Below are positions 1 to 12,475 of a stretch of DNA of 64,000 nt, piece by piece. The stretch covers positions 47,894,412 through 47,958,411 of the forward strand of contig OW799234.1 of assembly GCA_941918925.1 (NCBI GenBank), read 5' to 3'. Under the pieces are notes generated by a model. It made no database searches, was not told where the DNA came from, and worked only from the letters and a program-made list of their open reading frames with translations. This DNA is from Phyto melanocephala (Eukaryota; Arthropoda; Insecta; Diptera; Rhinophoridae). Numbering within the stretch: position 1 is the stretch's first letter; each line of letters opens with the position of its first letter. Made by a program: the position numbers and the translations under genes.

Positions 1-495
1 GACGGATATCATGCCCCTGCTGTAATCCTTTCCATTTTTTCCGAATAAGAGAGTTGTTATCAAAGAAACTCGTACAATTATTTAAGAAAAATACCTGCTA
101 TAGTTGTCAAAATATATTATAAGATGTGTTCAAAGCAGCTACCACGCCTACCTTAAATAAAAAAAGGTAGATGTAGAGCATTGGTGAAAAATTTTGAAAA
201 TTGAATTAAAAGTTTCAAAGAAACTTATACAAACACACATTCCCTCCTAACTATATTAGAATGGATATAGATGGATGTGAAACATTGAACATGACTTTAG
301 AACATTGATCATCACGCTATGCCCTCATAGGCCGAGCACTTTTCCTTATTTTTACATACAGAAACCGAATGTTAACAGCCTGTTAAGAAACTACAGTTTC
401 ATTCAGTCGTATGCTAGCTTTTGAACAAGCAGGTCGTAGCTGTATTAAGATAACACAAAACACATAGTTAATATTTGAACTGAGTGGTTCTTCAT
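1..495. other. AT-rich DNA, no gene seen
   Basis: No open frame longer than background and no recognisable repeat terminus was found here. The stretch runs up to a degenerate HINE-B-type repeat. Confidence 0.5.
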
Positions 496-1640
496 CTCTC
501 TTTATACGCTTCACCAGTGTGTGCACAAGGGTAAATGTAATAAATTGTAAAAATTTTAATTTCTACAATTTTCATTTCCGACCCCATAAAGTATATATTT
601 TCTGAAAGCTTATGAATAGAGGAGTCGAATAAGCCTGTCCGTCTATCCGTCAGTCCGTGTGTTAGTTGAAATCAACTTTGAGAAGTAACTTATAATTTTC
701 TACTTGATTATCACTACAATCCTTTGCAAATTAAAAAAAAACTTATAATTTTTTTTTTTTTTATACAAAGCAAGCAGAGGCAAGACTTGTATAATCCATT
801 TCAGCAGCCTAGTTTGTTAATTTGAAAAATTAATATTTATGTTCCTCAAATCTGTGTATCGTATCAATCTTCAGCACGATCGCCCCATAACTTTCTGAGA
901 TATGAGCAAATAAACATGACTGTCTCTGTTTTTTCACATATTTTTAACACCAAAATTAAAATTTTTTAGCCATAGAATAATTTATAGGTACCTTTGCTAC
1001 TATTTGTAGATATAATATGCCTTTAGAAATATTCGTGAAAATTTTTTAATAAAGCGTGCTCTAATCGGTAAAGTTTTAGGAAAATATTTTTTTTAAATAT
1101 ATATTCCAAAAATTTACAAGCTAAAATCAAATCAGCTTCTAGACAATCGAGAGATTCAATATTGATATTATCTGAAAGAACTTAACAAGCGCAATATAAT
1201 CACTGTAAAAAAATTAAAATTCATGTTGGCCGCCACTACAAGATGACGGAAAATACATTTATATATGGGTCATATCTGGTATTTTAAAATGTAATTTCTT
1301 GAACACCCTTACTATTGGTGCAGTATATTTTCTAAAAATGTTAAATCCAAGATGGCGTCTAAAACAAAGTGGCGGAACGAATTTTTTTAACCCCATCAAT
1401 ATGGGTATCAAATGAAAGGGCTTGACTAGTAGAATACAGATAACTACGTAAAAATTCAAAATCGAGGATGGCGTCGGAAATAAAAATGTTTTTATGCCCT
1501 TCTTTGTGATTAACACAATTAATCGATGCTTTAGAAAATAACTATGTACATTTTGGCCAGAAACGACAAGCAAAATTAACTTCGATGAGGTCACAAGAAA
1601 AGCTTTTGACAACCATTTCCAAGATAGCATAAAGGCGCCA
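496..1640 (+). repeat. HINE-B-type repeat (degenerate, Helentron-associated class)
   Basis: The stretch carries the family's 5' signature: a degenerate TATACnCTTCACC / GTGCACAAGGGTA start, then CATTTCCGACCCCATAAAG, a run of GTCCGTCT-like repeats, and GCCCCATAACTTTCTGAGATATGAG. The same order is seen near 10.1, 18.3, 38.9 and 50.0 kb. The distal part holds the AAATGAAAGGGCTTGACTAG block shared with 2.8-3.5, 18.9 and 29.5 kb. The antisense open frame at 1259-1630 lies wholly in this repeat and is not a gene. Confidence 0.7.
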
Positions 1641-2369
1641 ATTTAAGCTCGAGCTAAATAGTTGTTACATAACATGGAGAGTAAAAAACAAACACTGCGG
1701 AAGACTGAATCCAGTAGAAAAAAAATTTAAAATGCCCCCTGTTTTACCACTTTTGATTAATTCCTTTAGTTTTTGAATTAAAAAAATTTAAATAATATTT
1801 TAAATAACTTTATTTATGATCTTTAACAAAACATTAAATAATTTGTAAATCCTTAGGACGAGAAACAATTCCACAAAAGTACTCATACATAAACACTAAA
1901 ATACAATTACATGTACAATGAAAATACATAAATAAATTCAACAAATCCACTGTGAAAATGCATGCAAAACTCTAACATAAACATAAATAAAAAAAATGTT
2001 AATAATACTTATTCTTATTTACACATACATATGTATGAGCAACCACATATAAACAATTAGAATAAATGTATGAAGTAGAAATAAATAAATATAAATAATA
2101 ATCCTCAAAAGTATTTAAAATTCAAGCGTACTTGTAGATTAAAATATTTGTAAGACATAAGAGTTCGACATAAGAGGATCACTTAAAACTGCTTAGCACT
2201 TAAATTACCTAAAACACGGCACCGTGTAAAGCAATAACTACACGACATGTTTTTTACATATAACTTTTTAACATTACTTAAAAAACAATTTTGACAGACA
2301 TGCACAATTACACATGAGTCACAAAGTTGAAAAAATCAGACTTAATACAAGTGTAATAACAGAAACAGA
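1641..2369. other. AT-rich DNA, no gene seen
   Basis: Low-complexity AT-rich sequence between two HINE-B-type fragments. No coding potential or TIR pair was recognised. Confidence 0.5.
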
Positions 2370-3480
2370 TCGATATTAAAAATCAGCACTCTCGCCCTGT
2401 AACTTTCCGTGATATGAGCAACTAAACAAAGCTGCCTCTGTTTTTTCACATATTTTTATCACAAAAATTAAACGTTTTCAGTCCTCGGATATAGACAAGA
2501 TTGTGGCAACTATATACATATACATATATTCGTGAAGTATTTATAACAAATCGGTCACTATCACTTTCAAGTTATAGGCAAAAATTGTTTGGAAAAATAT
2601 ATATATTTTTATAAAAAAATTTTCAAGCTTGTAAATAAAATACACGCTAAAGTACTTAATTATAAGCCGTGGTCTTAGGAATTCTCGTTTTTTTAAAACA
2701 ATAAAAAAAAATCGGTTTGAAACTAACTGCTTCGGTGCTTTTCCTAAAATTAACAAAGGTAAATCAAAATAAATAAAAATAATTACATAAACCGAGAAAG
2801 CCAATAAAGATATCAAATTAAAGGACTTGATCGCTATTCAAAATGGCCGTCAATAAATTTATATATGGGTCATATCTGGTATATCAAATGTATCCCCTTT
2901 ATCATCCCAATATTGGCATCCAACGAAAGGTTTTGATTAACATATTAAAGTTAGCTATGAATAAGTAAAAATCCAAGATATCATCCTGGATAAAGTTACG
3001 GATATATGATTCAAATATAGTAGTAACGGCTTTATCCCATTTAACAAACCACAAATATTCGTATCAAATGACAGGGCTTAATCAGAAGAATAAAATAAAC
3101 TATTAATAAAGTGTAATGGGTGCCCTGTTGGGCTAATCAGTAGTGTGCTGTTCTGCTAGCTTGGGGGTTGCGGGTTCGATTCCCGTCAGAGACTCTGGAC
3201 TGGTATGCTTCTCTTTCTCTTCTACTCTCTTTCTATCCTAACAATTCTATTCATATGGAGCGCACAACATGCCAATTGGGCATAAGTGTGTACCTGTCGT
3301 GGGTTTGGGCCTTTAGAGCACCATTTTTTCAACCAAACCTAATAAAAAGTTATTTTCAAGATGGCATGTAAAACAAACTGGCAGAATTTCTATCAACTCA
3401 ATGTGAGAGTACAATGAAAGGGCTTGACGAGCAGAATACAGTTAAACATGAACAAATTTATAAGTAAAGATGGGAAGCGA
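2370..3480 (+). repeat. HINE-B-type repeat fragment, interrupted by a SINE
   Basis: The fragment begins near the AACTTTCCGTGATATGAGCA block and continues through the 'ATATGGGTCATATCTGGTAT' and 'AAATGAAAGGGCTTGAC' blocks shared with the copy at 0.5-1.6 kb. A tRNA-like SINE (about 3118-3340) sits inside it. Both ends are degraded. Confidence 0.6.
3118..3340 (+). mobile_element. tRNA-derived SINE
   Basis: A tRNA-like head shows a B box, GGTTCGATTCC at 3173-3183, inside a T-arm-like context, and an A-box-like GGCTAATCAGTAGTG about 40 bp upstream. A non-tRNA body of about 140 bp follows. The whole is inserted in the HINE-B-type repeat, whose blocks resume after about 3340. The anticodon arm does not fold as a normal tRNA, so this is not a functional tRNA gene. 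The AATAAA(N)GT-like flanks could be an imperfect target duplication. SINE family not recognised. Confidence 0.6.
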
Positions 3481-4934
3481 AAAAAAAGAAACTGACGCAC
3501 AACATAAAATCCGAAATCTAGGCAAACCTACGATTGTGCTCATTGCCTATGTCCATGGTGATGAAGGTCATTATAATATTCAGCACTCTTACTTGTTTTT
3601 AAGATATTTTTAATTTCAAGCATTTTTTTTTTTATTTTTAAATAAATTTTTAGATTATTTTTATTTTTGATATTATGGACTATTAAATATTACAACTTGC
3701 CTTAAGTTAAAGGAAGGATTTTTAGTGCCCGAGAAATAGCTTGGCATTATTACTATTTTTTATTGTTATTATTATTAATAATAATATCTAATAAGAGGTA
3801 TTAAAAACGGCACACTTATTGTTAAGGAAATTCAAAAGTTTATTATTTAATATGAAGTCAATACAATTCAGTTCCATTTAAAACGTCATTCAAATGGCCT
3901 CTACAAATTTTTCTACGGGAACGAATTTTATGAACATAACTTTTGAGCACTTTTTCCACTAAATCAAATCGTATGTCGTGAATAGCAGTATTGACTTTTA
4001 GAGCTTAAAAGGAGTCTGATTTATTTTGAAAAACCTTTTAAATAAAATAAATAATAAAAGCAGGCATTACAATGCACATTTATCGGTCCGACTAAATCCT
4101 GACTTTAACTAACGGCAAGTTGTAATAATTTCCCCTTAATGTAATATGAAAGAGATTCAAGTCAGAAAAAAATAAGCACTAAGTTCAAATCAAATTAAAT
4201 AGATGTTATAATAGAAATGAAGAAATAACAAAAACCAAAACATGATTTAGTTTTAGCAGATTTTCTTCACTCATCTAATTTATGTTTTCAAGCACATTCC
4301 AATGAGTTCAATTTACACTTTCAGTTCATACTCTCATTATCACAAACAAAATTAAATTTCTTGATTTAAAAATAATTTTAATTAAATATTAAGTCAAGAC
4401 AGAATTAAGTAAATCTTGCCTTAAGAAAATATCTGATATTTGAAGTCCTTCAAGCAACAAAAAAAAAGTATCTGAAATCAAAATGTGAGTACGCAGTTTT
4501 ATTGCAAGGGGTCTAAAGAATAATGGTTGCATCAAATCATTCATGTCTTAAGAAATCTATTTTTATTACATAGTGTAATTAGTGTTTTAAACTATATCTT
4601 TTAAAGAGAAGTTTATCTTATGAGAGAAAGAAATACTGTGACATAAATGTTTCAGTAGCTGTTGCAGAAATTTGTCATAATTTTTTATAGAGATTTTTCT
4701 ATAATATTTTCATATTCATACTAAAGTGTTATTGGAACCAAAATAAATCACCAATTTAGAAGAAATAGGGTAAATATCCTACTTGCTTTACAGAGAACAT
4801 ACGAATCGAGAATACCTTCTGCTTATATTAAAGAATCAATAGTAGACATACATGTTTTAGCACAACAATTCAGATAAATTTACTAATAGAGTAAAAAAGG
4901 AGAATATGACATATACATCTGATTAAAAAGGGGA
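3481..4934. other. AT-rich DNA, no gene seen
   Basis: Several short homopolymers and ATT-rich tracts (around 3765-3790), with no open frame or repeat terminus that I can support. Confidence 0.5.
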
Positions 4935-5415
4935 ACAGGAGAAATAACCTATTACCTGACGCAGAGGATGTGTGGTCACAGATACTTTAAGAAATACTTG
5001 TATATCAGGGGCAGGTTCAGCACATATTATTGCTTATGTAAAGAAGAAGACATAATCGGTGACCCTGACAAACCTTCTACAAATGTTGCAAATCGGCTGA
5101 GAAGAGACGGAAAAAACCTCTCTCTCCCCTCCAGAACGAAGAAAAATGGGGAGCAATATCAATGAGCTGCGGGTATATGTATACTAAAAACAAACAAAAA
5201 AGTGATCTGGCTGATGCAGGCTAGAAGTTTATACCAAATAAGCGAGAGCCTGAACTCAGGTCAAAACACGGATAAGGGCTGCAACAAACAGCCAATAGAA
5301 AATCACCCCAAATAATTCTCTACTGCGATCACGAGCTGGAACCATTTTTAGAAGGGAACAAAAGAGGTCTTTTTTTAGTCGGTGTTAAGATCTGGGGAGC
5401 CAGACCGATCATATA
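4935..5415 (+). pseudogene. 3' end of an R1/Loa-like non-LTR retrotransposon ORF2
   Basis: The frame at 4968-5165 reads GHRYFKKYLYIRGRF followed by YCLCKEED. This resembles the C-terminal zinc-knuckle region of LINE ORF2 proteins, where G-H-x-x-F-x-x-Y-L precedes a C-x2-C...H...C cluster; here the cluster is incomplete. The downstream sequence ends with CTTTTTTTAGTCGG and GGGGAGCCAG, which resembles the 3' UTR of R1-clade elements. No reverse transcriptase remains, so the copy is 5'-truncated and dead. The match is by motif pattern only. Confidence 0.5.
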
Positions 5416-5847
5416 TGAAAAATGCATTTTTATTTCCTTCCCGTCGAGAAAAAAAGAGATCACGTGTTTATGTTTATACAACAATATGTCCTTGTATTAA
5501 TTTGTTTTAATTGAATTTTTAATACCACAATATTTCAGTTCTTGTAATTCATTAATCCTTTTCGCCTTTTATGTTAAAAGGAAGGCTTAACATACTAACC
5601 TCTACCTTTATATTTTGAAAATTTTTTAACAATATTTTGAATTTTTTTTTCTTTTGTTTTTAATAAATATTTTTGTCTTACACTAAACAATGGATTGATA
5701 TTAATAATTTTTTTTTTATTTGTTTTTCGATTTAAAATATTATTTATGAAATTAGCATAAATTAAGATAAAAATAAAGACTTTTAAGAGGTCACGTCTAT
5801 TTCGACAAACATTCACTTAATGTAAACGAATCCTACTAATGTAATAA
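5416..5847. other. AT-rich DNA, no gene seen
   Basis: T-rich and A-rich tracts only. The antisense frame at 5595-5816 is lysine- and asparagine-rich low complexity and is not supported as a gene. Confidence 0.5.
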
Positions 5848-6144
5848 TCCTCCTAATATAATAAATGTGAATGTTTGTATGTCTGGATGTTTGGATATTT
5901 GTTACTCAATCACGCAAAAACGGCTGAACGGAACTAAATGAAATTTGGCACATAGATAGATAACAACCTAGATTAAAACATAGGCTACTTTTTATTGCGA
6001 TAATAACACGAAGTCGTTGGCAAACTCATTATAACACATCCTAAATAGGTTGTTTGCATTGTAAATATTTTTATTTTTGTTGTTAATAGTAAGTCTAGCT
6101 TTTATCACGGTAACTACGCAGGCGAAGTCACGGGCACAAGCTAG
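5848..6144 (+). mobile_element. short non-autonomous Helitron
   Basis: The unit begins with TC and ends with CTAG (6141-6144), inserted between a host A (5847) and T (6145), as expected for a Helitron. The 5' part, AATAAATGTGAATGTTTGTATG followed by ACGGCTGAACGGA, resembles the heads of insect Helitrons, and the 3' part, GGCGAAGTCACGGGC then AAGCTAG, resembles their tails. It is about 300 bp and has no ORF. Confidence 0.75.
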
Positions 6145-7357
6145 TACGGTAATAAATGTATAAATTTATTTTCTTTAAAAGCAATTGTTAGTGTAAAGTA
6201 AAATTTAAGTAGTTTTATAGTCACGTAACGAAGTATATGACCACATACACATATCTAAATCCACACGACTACAGTAACGTATACTGTATGTGTGAATTAC
6301 AAATTGTCTAATGAAACCAAAATACACACAATGTCTTTCATTTTAAACTAAATTGTTAACAAAAGGAGTTTAAATTAAAAAAAAAAAACAAGAAATAAAC
6401 AAATTGTAACTTAGTGAACGTAGATATGCACACTTACACATTTGTTCATATTTACTGTATTCACAAGGTGTCCCAATATCTGATATTGTCATAATGATCC
6501 AGGATTTCACAATAGTTTAAAAAACTTGTTGTGGCTTTTCAAGTAAAAACTGTCCTTAATCAATACTACTCTATATAATATATTTATTGTACTTTCATTA
6601 CTATTCTGATATCTTTAGAAGATTGACTAAAAATCTGCCAAGCTGACCCGTCTCTGATATAAGTAAGCCGCCGCCTTGATTTTTAATAAAAAATTTAACA
6701 AAATAAACAATTGAATTATATACATAAGTATATATTATATCACACTAAATTATAGAGGTTCCTTCATAACAGTCATATTTTTTTTTTTTTTTGTCAATTT
6801 ATGACACCTTATGAATACAGTAATTGTATATGTATTTGTGTACGACAAATTGGATATGACAAATTGGATAAAATAAATTTCTAGTTTTAAAACAAATGGC
6901 ATCGAAAAGACAACTTGAGAAGAATTTTGTTTTGCCAACAACAGTAATAATCATACTGATGGTAATCTGTTTTACAATGAAATTCTATTTGTTATTTGTT
7001 TTCATTGACACTACGTCTAACAAATAATTGCCAAGATATCTATGATTTCAACATATTGCCACAACACTAAAGTTGTTGCAGTTGGCTGTGAAACACAGAA
7101 GATAAAAAAGTTTTTTTTAACTCTTTTTATATGTAATATTTACATACAGATATCAACATATTTATTGTAATCAATTGTAATTCAAATTTTAAATGCAATG
7201 TAACTTAGTTATTAACTCCTCTCTAGTTTTCTCTGATATTTGTGCACTTACTACCTGACAAATATTCTTCTAATGGTCGCAAAAGAAGATCTTTTTAAAA
7301 GATTACCTTTATATTAAATTTAAAAGTATTCTTGGAAATTTTTTCAATAAGTAAATA
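6145..7357. other. AT-rich DNA, no gene seen
   Basis: No supported coding or repeat feature. The antisense frame at 6750-6941 includes a poly-lysine run made by a T-tract and is rejected. Confidence 0.5.
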
Positions 7358-7600
7358 CATCGATGGTCAGGCCCTAACTCGTATTTTATATGAAATGAGC
7401 TTTTCAGATATTTCAAAATTTGACTAAATAGTATCAAAAATAACAGTTCTAGAAGCAAGTTTACAGAAGCTACATTGATGTACTACAGTTTCTATTATAA
7501 TTTTCGCGTGCTCCTGTGTAGTTGACATTATAAAATAACTATGATTCCTGCAATAGAAACTTTTTGACTACAGAATAAAAAATCTATTGTATAAACTGAC
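7358..7600. repeat. possible degenerate relative of the 48.6 kb MITE
   Basis: Starts TACATCGATGGTCAG and contains GTATCAAAAATAACAGTT, both closely matching the MITE at 48616-48863. The right end (ACTGACC near 7597) is only a weak mirror of the left. Confidence 0.35.
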
Positions 7601-7619
7601 CAATTCTACTACTATCATA

Positions 7620-8361
7620 AAGGGTGGTTAAATTTTAAGGGCCGATGTTGATTTTGAATAAAACACAAATTAATTAGGAAATAATTGTCATTTATTTTTA
7701 TTATGATAATATTGGTATGGTGCAATTAAGTATGGAACACACACCTCCATCCCATGGTTCAAATTTTCGATGACGCTGAGGCATAACTGAGGTTCTATGC
7801 CGTAAATGTGCCAAATTATCTCATCCATTAGCTCATGAATGGTTGCTAGCTTATCGACGTACACCTTTTCTTTTAAATAACCCACGGCCATTAAATGTTT
7901 CACGCAAAAGAGTCATTATTTCGTTAGTTGTGTAGCCAGCTAACAAAAAGTTCGTTATCATCACACGATAGCGAACACCATTCACAGTAACTGCCTGACC
8001 GGCTTCAAAAGCCCATAAACCGCACCAAACAGTCACTCTTTGTAGGTGCATTGGTTTTTCTACAATCATTCTTAGATTATTATTTTCCCAAAATGCGGCA
8101 AGTTTGCTTATTGACTGAGATAAAAATGTGCCTCACCACTGAATATTATTTTCTAAACGAAGTGCACGAAATGTATTTTGATTTGAACGCCCATTTTCAT
8201 AAAAATCTGAATAACTTAAACGCTTTGCTCGATTGTTTATCTTTCCATGGTTCAAATTAAATTAGTCTGAAATTGAGAAATGTCAAATGAAATGCAGAAA
8301 CACACTTGACGTTTAGGTGTGGTTCACAATCAACTTCGGCCCTTAAAATTTAACCACCCTT
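7620..8361 (-). mobile_element. deleted mariner-like element with TA duplications
   Basis: Perfect terminal inverted repeats begin AAGGGTGGTTAAATTTTAAG (7620 onward) and mirror at the right end (to 8361), flanked by TA at 7618-7619 and 8362-8363. The minus strand holds transposase scraps: the N-terminal FYENGRS-like helix-turn-helix text near 8190-8260, then EKPMHLQRVTVWCGLW and EAGQAVTVNGVRYR (7851-8069), then a C-terminal tail EKVYVDKLATIHELMDEII (7688-7903). The blocks with the second and third catalytic aspartates are deleted, so it cannot make active transposase. The length (742 bp) is about half of a full mariner. Confidence 0.85.
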
Positions 8362-10045
8362 TATTTTAAAATTTTATAATGTAACCTCAAAGACATTAAT
8401 TGCTTTTATCTTTCTAATATTGTAAATTTTTTTTTAAAAGTAAAAATGTATTTTACAATAAAGCCATTTATCTTACAAAGTAAATCATTTGTATGGTTTC
8501 ATTTGATTACTAATTTATTTCGAAATAAAATGAAACATTATTTTTTTTTGATTCAAGTAGAATTATTGTTTTAAAATAACCTTTGGCTTGATTATGTTCA
8601 AATAAAATTCTAAGAAAATTTATTAAAATGTAATATTTTTTTCAGCATGGCATGGTTCAGTATGGCTAAGATAATACAAACAAAAAAACCTATTAAAACT
8701 AAATTCATGTGTGTGTGTGTGTGTGTGTATTCTATGATACAATGAAACATTAGATATTTAGTTTGAAATATTTTTAGTTACTTTAGTAGTCTACAAATAA
8801 AAATATATATATATATATATATTCTGTATCTAAATTTATTATACTATTGTTGTTACTGTTTACTACAGTTAACTTTCAATTCATTGTTGTATTGTTGATG
8901 CTCATTAAACACATACGCACACACGTATGTAAAAGTGGTTGAATGGCATTTAATACATACATTTCAAACTACAGTTTTACTGTTACTAAAGAGAATAACT
9001 GATCAGCAATTAGTAAATCATCAAATCATTACAATATTAATTGTAAAGTTGAGAATTTATTACATGTCTTTCTAGGTATGTATGTGTAGTATTTGATTTG
9101 CATACATTCATATGAATTGAAGATATTTATGCATATAATATTTAATTTCTTTTAACTCGAATTTAAGGCCTTGTAAATAAATAAATATATTCTGGTTACT
9201 ATGTATTATGTATGTATGTATGTATGTATATAATTGTGTATAAATTTCATAAAGAGCAATGCTAATTGTTATCGATACTAAGTATCTACTAATAGATACA
9301 TTAGTATTATTTAAACAAAGTTAAAATGTAAATCTGTATTTTAACCAAATTTAATCTATTCAAATGAACAAAACAATTAGTTTGAGGTTTCCATATGAAA
9401 TTCAGCAACAATGACAGTTATGCTGGCATATGTATGTAATTTTCTTTTAATTGGTATTAAACACCTCAAGCCTATTTTTGGTGAATTAATTTATTTGAAG
9501 TTGTTATTTCTAAGTGCATTTAAATTAAAAATGTAAGATGTTTCAATGTAAATTTCACTTTTCTCTTAAAAGTACGTGTTTGCTCGATCTTTTGAAATAG
9601 GATGCTCAACTTAAGAAAGAACGATGACTAATAAATGAATAAAAGGATGTCTAGACCCTACCGAAAAAAGAAAATATTTTTGCAAGGCAATTTGGGAAAG
9701 AAAAAATAAAAATTTTTGCCGAATAAAGGTGTTGATTTTTTGAAATTTTCGGTATGGTTTTATCAACATTTACTGCCAGTGTATCGACTTTTTTAATCTA
9801 ATAATTTCTTTTAAGGGCTACTAACCATTCCCAAAGAACATTTAAAAAGGATTAACTCTACATAAAAAAAAACAAAAAAGATAAAATATATTAAATTAAA
9901 ATACTTATTTTAATACCTTGTCACTGAAAGTTTAACTACTTGGTACTTAACTTCATTGGCTTTTTTACCAACATGATGCTACTGCAAATGCCAAAAATAT
10001 AAATAAATATATAAACAGGTAACGCCTTTATTCAGCATATTTATA
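8362..10045. other. AT-rich DNA with microsatellites
   Basis: No gene was seen. It holds a (GT)n tract at about 8707-8728, an (AT)n tract at about 8804-8821 and a (GTAT)n tract at about 9207-9229. Confidence 0.6.
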
Positions 10046-10560
10046 TCCTTCATCTGTTGTACCCAAAGGTATACATATGTGTATAGTTTTGTCATCCCGT
10101 TTGTAATTTCTACAATATTCATTTCCGAGTCCAAAAAGTATATATTTTCTGAAAGTTCATAACAAGCTGAGTCGGTTGAACATTGTCTGTTTGTCCGTGT
10201 GTTCAGAAGCAACCACATGTCGCACGGTAGTACTCATCTTTTGAAAATATTTGGAAATGAATCACTATTGAAATCCCGCTTAATCACACCATAGCCTTAT
10301 GAGATTTGAACAAATAAACATGACTGCCTCGGTTTTTTTTATATTTTTACCACCAAAATTCAAATTTTTCAGCCATAGAATAATTTTTTTTGTAGACATA
10401 ATATGTCGGTAAGTCGGTCACTAATCGTTAAAGCCATAAGTAATGTTTTCTGAAAATATATTTATTTTAAAACTTTACAAACCAAAATCGATTTTGTTTT
10501 CAGCTCATACAATTTCTAGAGAGTAAATATGGGTATCAAATTAAAGGGCTTAACTATAAT
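10046..10560 (+). repeat. HINE-B-type repeat fragment
   Basis: Carries the 5' block (CTTCATCTGTTGTACCCAAAGG, then TTTGTCATCCCGTTTGTAAT and ATATTTTCTGAAAG) and the block GAGATTTGAACAAATAAACA. It ends in the GGGTATCAAATTAAAGGGC block, beyond which similarity is lost. Confidence 0.65.
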
Positions 10561-12475
10561 AGCGGACAATAAATCCTTCGCTCTAAAGATATATAATAGC
10601 ATGAGCAACGAAAAAAACTCTATAAGAAATCTGAATTTCGAATATAAGGCGGATATATTGAAACCCGGAGAGTATCAAATAAGACACTCAAATCTACAGA
10701 CACAATATTACCAAACAGCACATGTACAAATTTACAACTGTAGGGTAATTAGTGGTGTTAGGGTTGGGCCAGAAATATTTAAGAATTATCAAAATTAAAA
10801 AAAATATGTATTGATATATCAAATCACTTGTAATTTCAATATATCAATATTTTTTATGTCTAGTTTTGTAATACATTCCTGTAAAAAATCTTATAATTTT
10901 CCAGAGGCAAATCAGTTTAAAAATTCATGTTAAGAAATTGAATTTGCAGCACTGGAGAATATACGCCCACTTTTATTAGATTAAATGTGGAAAATGCATT
11001 GTTTGAAAAAGTTCAAAAACAGAAAACGTTTTCTAAAATTTAATTTCACCCTGGGATTAGCTGTCGCATGTAAATAGAAAAAAATAGCAATGATCTTTCA
11101 AGTTAATAACAACGTAGGGATCAACGGTCTCAAAATTACAAAACGATTTAAACAAAAGCAGCACAAGAAAACATTAGAAATCTTTAATTTACTTTCTAAA
11201 TAAAATTTTTATAAAAAATTGGGCCTGAGCTAAAACACAATTTTTGCAATTAACTAAAACAATACGTAGATATAAATATCCTAGGACACAAGTAGAAAGG
11301 TCCCAAGTTACCATAATGTAATTTCCTTTGTAAAATTGCTTGTAAAAGTTTTATTTTTTATATTATTGTTAATGTGTTGAGGTGTGTTTGTGTGAAATGT
11401 GTTGGAATAACTGAAAAACCAAAAAATAATAGCCAAAGCCTTGCTATCGGACTATTTCAGAAGTCGCTACTAAATTTTAAATATTTAACTGTATCTACTG
11501 CATAAATTGCTTCAGTAATTGATCTGTCAGTACCCAACTCTCTTTGGCAGAGAAACATATCAGAGAGATTTTACTTCTCTTACCAATATCTAAATAAATC
11601 TACTATATCTGACTTAGTGACTATTGCACGAAAACCTCAACGGCATTTTTGTGTTTTTTTAATGGAGTACTTTTAAAAGCCCACCTTTGAATTAGAAAGT
11701 TCGTTTTATTCGTGTATTTTGTATTACTCATAAATAAATATGTTTGGTCAAAATATCAAATAATTATAAGTAGAAGCAACACATGTCATTTTCATTTTCA
11801 TTTGCCAATCTTACAACTAATATGATGCCTGCCTTAGTTTCAAAGCCACAAATATACATTACACCCAGTTGTAGTTATAAACATATTTGCTAACAATCGC
11901 AATTGGGAGTACTTAACAAACTAATTTTGTTTTAATAATATATAAACACTGTCATTGCATAATGCAAGCTGCGCCTCCTTTAAAAATAAACTACATAAAT
12001 TAGTGAAGTTATTTCTATGCCATCAGACGTTACCTTCATTATTATTTGAAAAATTACCTTATTAACTGTAAATTAACTGAAAGTTAAAGAAAAATATTAA
12101 AATACTGTTTTTAGCTACATATACGTTGCTTATATATAGTTGCTTAAAAGTTTTTGGACAATCTTAAAATTTAAACTTGAAGAAAACCAAAAAGAAAATA
12201 AATACATTTGCCATTATTTCACACGAGTCTTAAGTCTGAAAAGCAACAATAAATATAAAAATAAAATTTTCTCTACAAATAAAAAACGAAAATAAAATCA
12301 TTCATTCACAAATAAACAAAGGAAAGAAGCTAAAGAAAAATTAAGTAAACAATGTAACTTTTACTCCAGCTCCTGATGTTTCAACACAATAACACACACA
12401 AATGTATACTCTCTAATATTTTCGCTAATGACCCCGCAGAACACATAAAGCTTTTAAGTACAACGATGTTGAAAT
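10561..12475. other. AT-rich DNA, no supported gene
   Basis: The plus-strand frame 10529-10798 (89 codons) begins inside the HINE-B-type repeat and matches no family I recognise, so I do not call it. The 3' part near 12200-12470 is A-rich with AAC-type repeats, as seen in fly 5' leaders. Confidence 0.45.

Noticed and set aside
3121..3190. tRNA gene
   Set aside because: Only the T-arm and B box are good; the acceptor and anticodon arms do not pair, and an unrelated SINE body follows.
8700..9230. Microsatellite cluster as a regulatory or recombination locus
   Set aside because: Ordinary (GT)n, (AT)n and (GTAT)n tracts common in fly DNA; nothing else points to function.
10529..10798. 89-codon plus-strand frame
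   Set aside because: Starts inside a HINE-B-type repeat and has no recognisable domain, signal peptide or splice context.
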